This document shows positions 51,001-60,685 of a stretch of DNA of 64,000 nucleotides, piece after piece. The stretch is taken from NCBI GenBank assembly GCA_037349105.1, contig JAYJMM010000097.1, positions 1,550,001 to 1,614,000 on the forward strand, in the 5' to 3' direction. Source of the stretch: Limnomonas spitsbergensis (Eukaryota; Chlorophyta; Chlorophyceae; Chlamydomonadales). Position numbers and translations under genes: made by a program. Every line of letters begins with the position of its first letter. Position 1 is the first letter of the stretch. The notes beneath the pieces are model-generated. The model was given only the letters and a program-made list of their open reading frames with translations. It did no database searches and was not told the DNA's origin.

Positions 51001-54000
51001 GGCCATGCCTGGGTGGAGAGGATAGAGGGGTCAAGGGGGTGGAGGGGGCCAAGGGCCATGCCTGGGTGGAGAGGATAGAGGGGTCAAGGGGGTGGAGGGG
51101 GCCAAGGGCCATGCCTGGGTGGAGAGGATAGAGGGGTCAAGGGGGTGGAGGGGGCCAAGGGCTATGTCTGGGTGGAAAGGATAGAGGGGTCAAGGGGGTG
51201 GAGGGGGCCAAGGGCCATGCCTGGGTGGAGAGGATAGAGGGGTCAAGGGGGTGGAGGGGGCCAAGGGCCATGCCTGGGTGGAGAGGATAGAGGGGTCAAG
51301 GGGGTGGAGGGGGCCAAGGGCCATGCCTGGGTGGAGAGGATAGAGGGGTCAAGGGGGTGGAGGGGGCCAAGGGCTATGCCTGGGTGGAGAGGATAGAGGG
51401 GTCAAGGGGGTGGAGGGGGCCAAGGGCCATGCCTGGGTGGAGAGGATAGAGGGGTCAAGGGGGTGGAGGGGGCCAAGGGCCATGCCTGGGTGGAGAGGAT
51501 AGAGGGGTCAAGGGGGTGGAGGGGGCCAAGGGCCATGCCTGGGTGGAGAGGATAGAGGGGTCAAGGGGGTGGAGGGGGCCAAGGGCCATGCCTGGGTGGA
51601 GAGGATAGAGGGGTCAAGGGGGTGGAGGGGGCCAAGGGCCATGCCTGGGTGGAGAGGATAGAGGGGTCAAGGGGGTGGAGGGGGCCAAGGGCCATGCCTG
51701 GGTGGAGAGGATAGAGGGGTCAAGGGGGTGGAGGGGGCCAAGGGCCATGCCTGGGTGGAGAGGATAGAGGGGTCAAGGGGGTGGAGGGGGCCAAGGGCCA
51801 TGCCTGGGTGGAGAGGATAGAGGGGTCAAGGGGGTGGAGGGGGCCAAGGGCCATGCCTGGGTGGAGAGGATAGAGGGGTCAAGGGGGTGGAGGGGGCCAA
51901 GGGCCATGCCTGGGTGGAGAGGATAGAGGGGTCAAGGGGGTGGAGGGGGCCAAGGGCTATGCCTGGGTGGAGAGGATAGAGGGGTCAAGGGGGTGGAGGG
52001 GGCCAAGGGCTATGCCTGGGTGGAGAGGATAGAGGGGTCAAGGGGGTGGAGGGGGCCAAGGGCAATGCCTGGGTGGAGAGGATAGAGGGGTCAAGGGGGT
52101 GGAGGGGGCCAAGGGCCATGCCTGGGTGGAGAGGATAGAGGGGTCAAGGGGGTGGAGGGGGCCAAGGGCCATGCCTGGGTGGAGAGGATAGAGGGGTCAA
52201 GGGGATGGAGGGGGCCAAGGGCCATGCCTGGGTGGAGAGGATAGAGGGGTCAAGGGGGTGGAGGGGGCCAAGGGCTATGTCTGGGTGGAAAGGATAGAGG
52301 GGTCAAGGGGGTGGAGGGGGCCAAGGGCCATGCCTGGGTGGAGAGGATAGAGGGGTCAAGGGGGTGGAGGGGGCCAAGGGCCATGCCTGGGTGGAGAGGA
52401 TAGAGGGGTCAAGGGGGTGGAGGGGGCCAAGGGCCATGCCTGGGTGGAGAGGATAGAGGGGTCAAGGGGGTGGAGGGGGCCAAGGGCTATGCCTGGGTGG
52501 AGAGGATAGAGGGGTCAAGGGGGTGGAGGGGGCCAAGGGCCATGCCTGGGTGGAGAGGATAGAGGGGTCAAGGGGGTGGAGGGGGCCAAGGGCCATGCCT
52601 GGGTGGAGAGGATAGAGGGGTCAAGGGGGTGGAGGGGGCCAAGGGCCATGCCTGGGTGGAGAGGATAGAGGGGTCAAGGGGGTGGAGGGGGCCAAGGGCC
52701 ATGCCTGGGTGGAGAGGATAGAGGGGTCAAGGGGGTGGAGGGGGCCAAGGGCCATGCCTGGGTGGAGAGGATAGAGGGGTCAAGGGGGTGGAGGGGGCCA
52801 AGGGCCATGCCTGGGTGGAGAGGATAGAGGGGTCAAGGGGGTGGAGGGGGCCAAGGGCCATGCCTGGGTGGAGAGGATAGAGGGGTCAAGGGGGTGGAGG
52901 GGGCCAAGGGCCATGCCTGGGTGGAGAGGATAGAGGGGTCAAGGGGGTGGAGGGGGCCAAGGGCCATGCCTGGGTGGAGAGGATAGAGGGGTCAAGGGGG
53001 TGGAGGGGGCCAAGGGCCATGCCTGGGTGGAGAGGATAGAGGGGTCAAGGGGGTGGAGGGGGCCAAGGGCCATGCCTGGGTGGAGAGGATAGAGGGGTCA
53101 AGGGGGTGGAGGGGGCCAAGGGCCATGCCTGGGTGGAGAGGATAGAGGGGTCAAGGGGGTGGAGGGGGCCAAGGGCCATGCCTGGGTGGAGAGGATAGAG
53201 GGGTCAAGGGGGTGGAGGGGGCCAAGGGCCATGCTAGACAGAAGAGGGATTGAGGATTTGCAGGACAGGGTGGAGGGGGTCAAGGGCTATGTCTGGGTGG
53301 AAAGGATAGAGGGGTGAATAGGCCATGCTGGGTAGGGGGAGGAGAGGGTGGAGGGTTATGTTGGGGGTGAATGGGGTCAAGAACTACTGCCAAAGTTTCA
53401 GGTCAAAGAACAGAAAATGGGCTATGTCGGAGTTTGTTCAGAGAAGTTGGTGCAGAAAATATGACTAAATTCTGCTCAAAAGGGCTAATTGCCATTTGTA
53501 CGATGTGAGCCCCAGCCTTACATCGTACGTGTCGTTAAAGAGGGACCATGCCACCAGGCCGCACGGATTGATCTGGTTGCCGTTGTTGTCCTTGATGATG
53601 GGCACGCAGCTCTGGGCCTGGGTGTCATCCCCCACAACACTCCTCCAGCCAGGATCATTGGCAAGCTGGAGGTCCATATGACTCCTCACATACCTGCACA
53701 TGCATGGTGAGGTGCATGGTGACGTGCATGATGAGATGCATGGCCAAGTGAAAGGTTTCATGCATGCCTGTGGAGATGAATTTGTGAGTTAGCTACACAG
53801 ATGTTCAGAGCTAGCTGGCTGGCTGAAGGTGAGTTGGAGTCAGACCAGAGCCAAGGGCCACTGTCTTCCAGGGCCATCTTAGCCATACCGTAGCCATCCT
53901 GCCCGGTCAAATGGGTGGTGTGCATCTCTCCCAGCATGCTTGCAGGCAAAACATCAGAGGGCTTGCATCTTGATGCGGATCAAGGCATGATCTTCCTCAA

Positions 54001-57000
54001 TTGCCGCTGAGCTCAGGAGTGCCTCCTGCAGAAGGGGGGTGCACGCTGCACACTACAATCGACCAGAGCGAGTGTGAGGTGTGAGAGGACGGGTCCTTGG
54101 CTGTAAGGAGAGCCACCAAAAGCCAAGTGACGACACATGCATGGGGCAAAGTGGGGTTCGCCCTCAGGAGGAAGGGCCCTATTCCTGACAGCCCTACCCT
54201 AGCAAAATAAAAACCCAACATCAAAACCATCGAGAGCCATATGCCTGAGCACAAACATATCCCTGAAAACCCAGTGGCCATTGTTTCCACACTCCACACA
54301 GTGTAATATATGTCATGAATCATGAATTCATGAGCCACCCACCCAATAGGCGCCTCTGAAGGATGCATTGAGGCCCACCCACCGTCAATGGTTCTGATAG
54401 AGCCCGCCATTGAGCCCACCATTGAGGCCCACCCACCGTCGATGGTTCTGATAGAGCCCGCGGATTTCATAGTAGACGAAGATAGGCCCTTTCATCTCGT
54501 GAGGGATTTCAATGTCGAGCGTGCATTGCAAGGCAGCCGGGTTGGCAGCATTCTGACAGGGGGACAGGGGCAGGGGCAGGAGGGCAAAGCCTAATCAACG
54601 TCAAATGCAGGCAGTGGTTGGAGCATGTGGGCGACCCATGTGAGGTATTTTCATCGGCAAGCAGCTCGATGTTAGACATGCACACAAACACACACGCCTG
54701 GGCTTTGATAGGCCTGGCTAAGGTCATGTGCCTGGTAGGGGCACTGCATTAGGCAGCACCAGAAGAATGGGAGCGTGGGCACCTCAAAGCAGCATGGGCT
54801 GCATGGCAGCAGCGGCAGCATGGGCAGCGTGCACGATTGGACCGGGCAGGCCTTCATTGCCCAGGGACAGCGGCCTGCCGTTCCTGTGTATCACCATTGC
54901 GGGAGAGGTTCCAATTACCTCCTCTCAGCCAAGCAGGCGGAGGGGCAACCCAGGCTGGCAGCAGGGCACTTGTAGGCACTTGCAACAGGCATTGTGAAGC
55001 ATCCTGGGTGGGGCGCGCGGACTCCAGCCACCCGTCGGAGGAGTAAGGCGCTGATGATTCGATGCCTCCGTCAGTAAAGGTCAGCTCGGCTGGCAATGTT
55101 GGTAGCCCCAACCCATTCGGTTGATGCCGCCTGTGTCAGCTGCATCCAGTCCCAGTACCCCATCACTGCCCCTGCTCCCACAGTCGTACCCACAGCCTGC
55201 CAGGATACTTACAGCCCAAATGTATTGCTGAATGTCGTATTCGCTGGTCACGTTATCCGGCTGCCCAGCCATGCGGCAAAGGTCGTACCGGTGTATCACT
55301 TCCCGCGCCTGCATAGGGGAAGCCATTAGCAGGGAGATCAGGCGGGCTAGAAGCAGGCTAAAGGTCGTACCGGTGAATCACTTCCCGCGCCTGCATAGGG
55401 GAAGCCATTAGCAGGGAGATCGGGCGGGCTAGAAGCAGGCTAAAGGTCGTACCGGTGTATCACTTCCCGCGCCTGCATAGGGGAAGCCATTAGCAGGGAG
55501 ATCGGGCGGGCTAGAAGCAGACTAAAGGTCGTACCGGTGAATCACTTCCCGCGCCTGCATAGGGGAAGCCATTAGCAGGGTGATCAGGCGGGCTAGAAGC
55601 AGGCTAAAGGTCGTACCGGTGAATCACTTCCCGCGCCTGCATAGGGGAAGCCATTAGCGGGGAGATCAGGCGGGCTAGAAGCAGGCTAAAGGTCGTACCG
55701 GTGAATCACTTCCCGCGCCTGCATAGGGGAAGCCATTAGCGGGGAGATCAGGCGGGCTAGAAGCAGGCTAAAGGTCGTACCGGTGAATCACTTCCCGCGC
55801 CTGCATAGGGGAAGCCATTAGCGGGGAGATCAGGCGGGCTAGAAGCAGGCTAAAGGTCGTACCGGTGAATCACTTCCCGCGCCTGCATAGGGGAAGCCAT
55901 TAGCAGGGAGATCAGGCGGGCTAGATGCAGACTAAAAGATACAATTATCCCGCCATGGTGTTTCCTGACTTTGGCTCTGAATTTCCATTTGTGGCTGCCT
56001 GCACAGGGGGGGCGAGATGCAGTGAGCACTTTCTTTTTTTGGCTAAGAGGCCAAATTTGGCAGGTCGCCCCTCGGCCGTAAAAGGCCTGATTAGGCCCAA
56101 ACCTGGACCGGCCTACGACTGGCGGCCAAAGCAGCAAGGCTGGCCACAATAGGGACCTTTGGCCAGCAGCCAGACTGTATCTGACATGTAGCTGAGTCAC
56201 GAAAAAAGAAACACAGGCAGTGAGCAAATGGGGTAGGCTCAGTATCTCACGGCCCCATACTGCATCAAAGTACAATCCCTCCTTCACTACACTTCCTGTG
56301 ACAAATCGATTTTCGTATCGATCCTTTGCTTTGAGTTTGTCTTTGTGGCTTTATAGTCCGCTGCGAAAGCAGCCAGCATCTCTTTTCATCTTAAGACTGC
56401 TTTCCTTTTTCAACACATTGGTGTTTTCTTATTTTCATACCGGTTCACACCAGCCACCTGGTTCACAAGCCACCTGGAATGCTTCAATCAGGGCCTGCAG
56501 GCACATCCATTATAACGATGCAAACAGATTAGACCCCACCCATGCTGGCAACAAGTTTGAGGGGAGGGAGGGAGGACCCAATAGTCTTATCCCACCTTGT
56601 CCCTCATTATCCAATGAGCAAAAACGTTTCCAGGCATGCACCCATGCGAAGTTCCAAGATTTATCAAGCACAATCACGCATGCTCTTTTGAGTAGCAGCG
56701 GTGCGGTTCTTGTTGTAACGACTACACATTCACCCAATAGCCGGTTGCTGCCTTACCGAAGCTCCATACACCAAGCATACGACGCCTATGGGGATGAAGA
56801 TGATGGACACCCCCAGGAAAATCAACGTGACCTGCAGAACAGGCCATGCAGTGGGCACATGCGGAGCAGGTATTCAATGAGGGTTCAGTGAGGTTGCTTG
56901 CTGAGCATGTAGTGAGGGCATCAGCTGAATAGGATGCACAGTCAGAGATCAAGCTGAGCACGCACGAGGTTGCATGGGCAGCAGGGATGTCGGGAGCTGA

Positions 57001-57598
57001 GCATTACAGCATGCAAGGTGGCATGGAGAGGCACGGAGTGCTTAAAGGGCAAGGGGCATTCAAAAAAACAGGATTTGGGTTCATTGTGACAGCGCAGGCA
57101 TATGTTAGTGAAGTGATGCCCATGCCTCCTCATTTGTGTCTCTGAGGGTGGGTCTTTCAGTCAAAGCTAGAAACAGCATGGCATGGTTTATGACAACTTC
57201 TCCCTCCCCTCTTTGTGTCTTCCCGGCTCACCCAGGTCTTCGTCATGACGGGTCTGCAAGCGCTGAGCTCCTGCTGCGTGATTTTTGCACCTACACGCAC
57301 GGGGGAGTTGGGCCGGCAGGAGGGTGGGGGGAAAGGGCAGCGTGGAGGACGGACATACTGAGCGCGTCGTGAAGTAATGCAACCGAGTCCAGCTGGAAAT
57401 CAAGGGGTAGCGGCAGCAACCAGCCCATCCCAACAAATGAATTGGCAGCTCCTAAAGAAGTGTCCTCAGCTCCGCTCCCGGCGCACTTGTGGGTCGTTTG
57501 CTCTTGACTGCATCGTCACCGGCTTTCTTTTTTCTGCCAAAGCAGCCAGTGGCCTCAGCCTGTGGCTGCTCCTCGGTATGCTCCTTGGACTCGCTCAT
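39059..57598 (-). CDS. CDC50: LEM3/CDC50 (ALIS-type) beta subunit of P4-ATPase phospholipid flippase
   Basis: Nine minus-strand exons: 57487-57598, 57232-57290, 56757-56831, 55213-55308, 54437-54552, 53522-53693, 49199-49308, 40572-40650, 39059-39385. All have GT-AG borders and matching phases, giving 381 residues from ATG to TAG. Layout: basic cytosolic N-terminus with KSKRPTSAKITQQ; TM1 (about 58-79, LIFLGVSIIFIPIGVV); exoplasmic domain with four Cys (RYDLC, LQCT, QSC, NPCGL), fitting two disulfides, and N-glycosylation sequons NVT, NDT, NIT, NVT; family motifs FVYYEIRGLYQNHRRYVRS, NPCGLVAWSLFNDTY, FKSD and NTYSFGG; TM2 (about 334-360). Family role: chaperoning and activating P4-ATPases at ER/Golgi/plasma membrane. 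Only 6% of the 18.5 kb gene is coding. Introns of 8.5, 4.2, 1.4 and 1.2 kb are dominated by tandem arrays. Exon 8 contains a 14-G run encoding WGGGG. Confidence 0.93.
39735..40560. repeat. about 38-bp minisatellite, CDC50 intron 8
   Basis: About 21 units read caccctcccaccgtaccctg plus accctccacccctccatc, some shortened. The array runs to within about 12 bp of the donor of exon 40572-40650. Long Gly/Trp/Arg-rich minus-strand frames (up to 314 codons) are created by the repeat, and one of them even runs into exon 8; I regard them as intronic. Confidence 0.93.
41088..48939. repeat. 44-bp satellite array (about 178 copies), CDC50 intron 7
   Basis: The unit is gcctaggatcaagcacggct plus gaaaacgaccatgcaaatag plus ggaa. 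Variants are aacaacc/aacgacc/aaggacc, gcgaat and agtagg. Unit order shows higher-order duplication: the marker gcgaatagagag recurs near 42,041, 44,063 and 48,188 with the same flanking variants, and a double-gatcaa marker recurs near 41.1, 41.25, 46.2 and 47.85 kb. A broken unit sits at about 45,349. The unit has stops in all frames. Confidence 0.97.
49005..49196. repeat. two-copy about 91-bp repeat beside CDC50 exon 7 donor
   Basis: Two copies (ggcagcagcagcagcat, caattcatggatag, tgcatgtc, ccactcccgacgtg) end immediately at the donor of exon 49199-49308, on the intron side. Confidence 0.8.
49325..53345. repeat. 53-bp minisatellite (about 71 copies), CDC50 intron 6
   Basis: The unit is gggtggagaggatagagggg plus tcaagggggtggagggggcc plus aagggccatgcct. 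The main variant is ggctatg versus ggccatg. It is G-rich on plus, with irregular edges at 49,325-49,405 and 53,235-53,345. A rare gctatgtctgggtggaaagg unit occurs at 51,161, 52,274 and 53,286; the first two are 1113 bp (21 units) apart within matching unit order, showing higher-order duplication. The array fills nearly all of intron 49309-53521. Confidence 0.97.
54371..54470. repeat. two-copy 54-bp repeat of CDC50 exon 5 donor edge
   Basis: The exon-intron border of 54437-54552 (cccacccaccgtcgatggttc on plus) is repeated 54 bp into the intron as cccaccgtcaatggttctg. The copy carries the donor and the codons for LYQNH, followed by TGA. Confidence 0.88.
55281..55935. repeat. 82-bp tandem repeat, eight copies, of CDC50 exon 4 acceptor edge
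   Basis: ggtcgtaccggtg starts at 55,281, 55,363, 55,445, 55,527, 55,609, 55,691, 55,773 and 55,855, exactly 82 bp apart. The first is the genuine exon 4 edge. Seven intronic copies keep the pyrimidine-poor tract, the atgcag acceptor and 30 bases encoding AREVIHRYDL, then an in-frame TAG where the exon continues with Cys. Confidence 0.96.
55936..56756. other. unique part of CDC50 intron 3
   Basis: Non-repetitive intron between the 82-bp array and exon 56757-56831. A 223-codon plus-strand frame at 56,220-56,891 overlaps the genuine exon antisense and has no family features, so I do not call it. Confidence 0.6.
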
Positions 57599-58440
57599 GC
57601 AAAAAGTCGCGCTGTATTGCCTTTAGCCTGGTCCAGCCTTGTATCGAATCAAAATCTTCACAATTGTTACTTTGCTGCTTTAGTAAGTTTCTAAAGCTGC
57701 TCCTTCCCGTTGTGTCGAAATTGTTTCGAATGCATGTGACCCCACAACTCCACACTTTCCACACCGATGTATGTGCAGGGAATCCGGGATGTGTGCCCTT
57801 CGCCTTCCACTTCTACCCAGCCCCCCCACCCCCAGGGTGCAGCCTCCCCACGAATCACACCGGGATTGACTGATACGGGTTCAGTTCACCCACCTATACC
57901 AGTGTCCCTGGAGCCGATTTCCGATCCGCCAGCCAGCAGCCCACCCAAGACGCCCCCCTTCACATTCAACGCAGTCATTGCTGCGCCCCCAGGAGCTCCG
58001 AAGGAATACTATCTTTCTCACGTGAACCGTGGCGAATGCCATGTCGGGAACTGACTCCCCATATTGCCCTGACTGGTCACCTAGGGCATAATAGAAAGAC
58101 TTCAGGTTTTGTCGGGGCTTCATCTCCAGGTGATCAACCTAGCTCCATGCAACCTGGAATCTTGGTGGAAGTGCATACAGGTGACAGTTATCATGCAGCG
58201 AGGAGGATGTTTTAGTGATTCCAACCCTTGCAGAGAGGAGCAGCTGTGGTGAGGGGTGAGCGGCGGGTGAGCTGGCAGCAGCTGCCATGCGTACTCCATG
58301 CAGCAGTTAGGGCGACAGGCAGCGGGTGTGAGGAGGCCGGGAGAGGACATAGAGACAGCAGCTAGGACCAACTGTGGTGTGTACAACTGCCGATAATGAA
58401 GGGGGAAACGGCATTCACAGCCATGTTTCTTGGCATTTTA
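57599..58440. other. upstream region of CDC50; one weak plus-strand frame
   Basis: The first few hundred bases should hold the CDC50 promoter and leader; no element is recognisable. A plus-strand frame at 57,836-58,054, preceded by a C-rich tract ending in cag, encodes a Pro-rich stretch (SLEPISDPPASSPPKTPP). It may be an exon, but nothing else supports it. Confidence 0.4.
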
Positions 58441-58550
58441 GCGTGGTCAAAACGGTCAGGCAGAGCAGTGTTAGGCGCAACTGGTGCAGTGAACTGCTTG
58501 GTGCCTTAGAGGAGCTGGAGTAAGGACGAGTAATTACCAAACTGTGTCAG

Positions 58551-58738
58551 GCAGCGACTGACCTGCAGCGGCTCCCCGTCACTGAGGTGCTGGAATTAGT
58601 GGACGCATCTTTGGAGAAGGCGCTGCGGGACGTGACCGGTCAAAGGGATCCAGGGACCCAGTCAAGGAACATTGCTCTGTGGCCGCCTACCGAGCCTGGC
58701 TGCCGCTTACAGCGTGCGCACGCCAGGAGCCGCAGAGG
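58551..58738 (+). CDS. candidate exon, uncharacterised helical protein (possible pseudogene)
   Basis: After tgtcag a plus-strand frame reads AATDLQRLPVTEVLELVD then ASLEKALRDVTG, an amphipathic-helix pattern faintly like TFIIS/MED26 N-terminal domains. It ends at a GTGAGA donor. The same frame upstream (58,443-58,520) reads VVKTVRQSSVRRNW, then ELLGALEELE, and is separated from this exon by a single in-frame TAA at 58,521. Either two exons are involved or the gene is broken. Confidence 0.3.
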
Positions 58739-58765
58739 TGAGAGTGCTTGCGTGCAGTAACTTAC

Positions 58766-58996
58766 GGCTGCAACAGTCAGTAGCGTGAGACACGCTGCTG
58801 ACAAGGATGTTGGGCAAGGGGAGATGTCGAGCATTTGGAGGACGGGCAGCATGCTTTCTTCTGATGTCCTGCCATCGAGGGGAATGTCAGGGAGCGGGAG
58901 TTGGCAAGCCCTCCGGAGGGCGCCACAGATTTCCACCAGTTTGACCGGGGCAGGTATGGGTGGTAGGCCCAGGCTTTTGTGGGAGTCGTGGTCGAA
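58766..58996 (-). CDS. candidate exon, uncharacterised helical protein
   Basis: Minus-strand exon of 77 codons between a cacag acceptor and a GTAAGT donor, open in phase 0. It reads FDHDSHKSLGLPPIPAPVKL, VEICGALRRACQLPLPDIPL, then SEESMLPVLQMLDI. The spacing of hydrophobic residues suggests helices (HEAT-like or similar). I do not recognise the family and could not place flanking exons. The acceptor edge shows a short direct duplication of ttcgaccac. Confidence 0.4.
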
Positions 58997-59044
58997 CTGT
59001 GTGGTCGAACTTGTTCAAAGCTTGACTCTTGAGGCGCTGGGGAA

Positions 59045-59191
59045 TTGGAGCTCCGTTCCATTTCTTGTTTGCCTGTGCCTTTTCTTTCGTGTCTCTTTTG
59101 CATTCTTTCTTCCCTTTCGTCTCCAACCGGACAGTTGGACGCCAGCTCGGCCGAGCCTTTCTGGCAGAGCCCAGAGGTGTTACATCATTGA
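59045..59191 (+). repeat. dispersed SINE-like element, 5'-truncated copy
   Basis: The pyrimidine-rich body (tgtgccttttctttcgtg) is followed by ccagctcggccgagcc, gcccagaggtgttacatc and attgac. Confidence 0.75.
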
Positions 59192-59358
59192 CACCTTCGC
59201 CTGTCATGACCCTTGGTCAAGGTGTGTCAGTGCATGCCTGCGCAGGAGTTCTTGGCAATGATATAGGTTCAGTATTAGAACCTGATCTGGTGTAGCACAA
59301 TGGCCAGCGCAGTGGTTAGGCCGCGGTAAGGCAGCATTGCCAAGTCTACTAAACCAGA

Positions 59359-59758
59359 TCAATGACGTTACACCTCTGGGCCCTGCTCAAATAAGGCTCG
59401 GCCGTGTGGGCGCCTAACTAGGGAGCTCGGAGGAAAGATGGAAATGAACACATAAGGGGGCAGAACAAAAGAAAGGGGGGAAAAGTGGGAAGTTAAGTGT
59501 AGGGACAAAACAAAAGGCTGGAAAACACAAAAAATCGTGGGGATCTTTGGCACCTTCCCCGGGTTTCTTTTGGTGTCTTTTATTTTCTTGAACCCTTCGC
59601 TCTTTTTCTGGGTTGTTTTCTTTCGGGTGCTAACAACCATCGGCGTGTCAGTGCGATAACGCACGGTATGCAACATTTTTTTTTGCCACCGGCAGGTATC
59701 GAACTCGCGACCTCCGCTTATCAGTATCGACGATGCTAGGCTGTAAGCGACTGGCACC
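59359..59758 (-). mobile_element. SINE-like element with tRNA-like head, fullest copy
   Basis: Read on minus, the element starts at 59,758 with a tRNA-like segment of about 75 bases (59684-59758): 5' tgccagt pairs largely with 3' ggtggca, the loop region ctgataagc carries an Ile-type GAU anticodon, and gagttcgatacc fits a Pol III B-box/T-loop. An A-run, a body with aagaaaacaacc and a pyrimidine-rich stretch follow. It ends with the conserved tail gcgcccacacggccgagcc, gggcccagaggtgtaacg, tcattga. That tail recurs at least nine more times in the window, mostly without the head, as expected of 5'-truncated retrocopies. I found no clear target-site duplication. Confidence 0.6.
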
Positions 59759-60420
59759 AGTACGGCATTAGTCACAGACGATTACGTCGGGTGGGTGGCG
59801 GGCGAGAGGTGTCATCGCCGCGCGGCCCAAAAGCTTTTCGAATTCATGTCGCCTACACCCGACGTTGGGTGCAATAGAATCGCATTGCTAATGCGCTGCT
59901 TTTGATCGAGGCCGCGCTTGCGGTAGAACACTTCGTGGCAACCCACCCCTGGCCTGTGCCTGCGGAGCGTCGTGAGCCGTCGCTTCGGCATAGAAGTTTC
60001 TCTTGCGCGTCTTTTCTCTTTTCTTTTTGTTTTTTTAGTCACTTTTTTTTTCTAGGCACACTTTTTTTACAGTCTCCCATGAAGGAGATCCCTAAATACA
60101 AAGGAAGTTCGACCTCTGAAAGTGTCTACGCCTCAACGATATCTACCACGTCGTCCACAAAGGCCAGGGCATCTCACCCAAGCCTGCCCCGGTACAACTA
60201 CTAAACCAGGTATGGGAGGGAACATTTATAGATCCGACTTTTTTTGTTTTGGGGGAATGGGATGGAAATGATTGTGACATGTCCAGTCATTCGTGTATTT
60301 TTCGCTGCACCTTCTGTTTAGGAGAAGTCTAAGGGGAGCATTGACAAATGACTATCCTCCCTGGATAGGGCCAGGCCGTGCGTGCATGATAACAATAGAA
60401 GTACATGACACATCTGGGCA
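59759..60420. other. no supported gene
   Basis: This holds a T-rich stretch (60,005-60,070). A serine-tRNA-like anticodon hairpin at about 59,885 lacks a matching T-arm. Nothing else is supported. Confidence 0.45.
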
Positions 60421-60422
60421 TA

Positions 60423-60600
60423 CCTCAACAGCTCGACCGCATGGGCGCCCAAGCGCTTAACTGTTTGGTTGGAATCAAGGAACCGAAAAGGAAACTTGGG
60501 TGGAGGTACTTAAGAGCCAAGAAAGAGAGATCAAGAAGGGGAGAGGGGAAGGGAATGCGATCATGAATGGGAAAACGTCGGCAAAAAGTCGGCACCCCAG
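60423..60600 (-). repeat. dispersed SINE-like element, diverged copy
   Basis: On minus it ends with gcgcccatgcggtcgagc and a degraded gcccagatgtgtcatg. The body is pyrimidine-rich (ccttcccctctccccttc). Confidence 0.55.
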
Positions 60601-60685
60601 CACTCATGCTTGAGGAGGTGTAGGGATCTGACGATTTGCTTTCGGGAGCCCACATGCACCCGCCAAGGCTTTACCAGCAGGCTAC

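Noticed and set aside
56220..56891. 223-codon plus-strand frame
   Set aside because: It overlaps CDC50 exon 3 antisense, and that exon encodes the conserved first membrane segment with good splice sites.
58443..58740. Reassigned stop codon (TAA as Gln, as in some ulvophyte algae)
   Set aside because: None of the 20 well-supported exons contains an in-frame TAA or TAG, and CDC50 ends at TAG in the expected place, so one TAA in a weak candidate is no evidence for recoding.
59684..59758. Functional tRNA-Ile gene
   Set aside because: Acceptor-stem mismatches, a poor D-arm and an A-run instead of a T-run downstream fit a SINE head better than a working tRNA gene.
59860..59935. Possible serine tRNA gene
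   Set aside because: The anticodon-stem-like cgcattgctaatgcg hairpin has no proper T-arm, acceptor stem or terminator.
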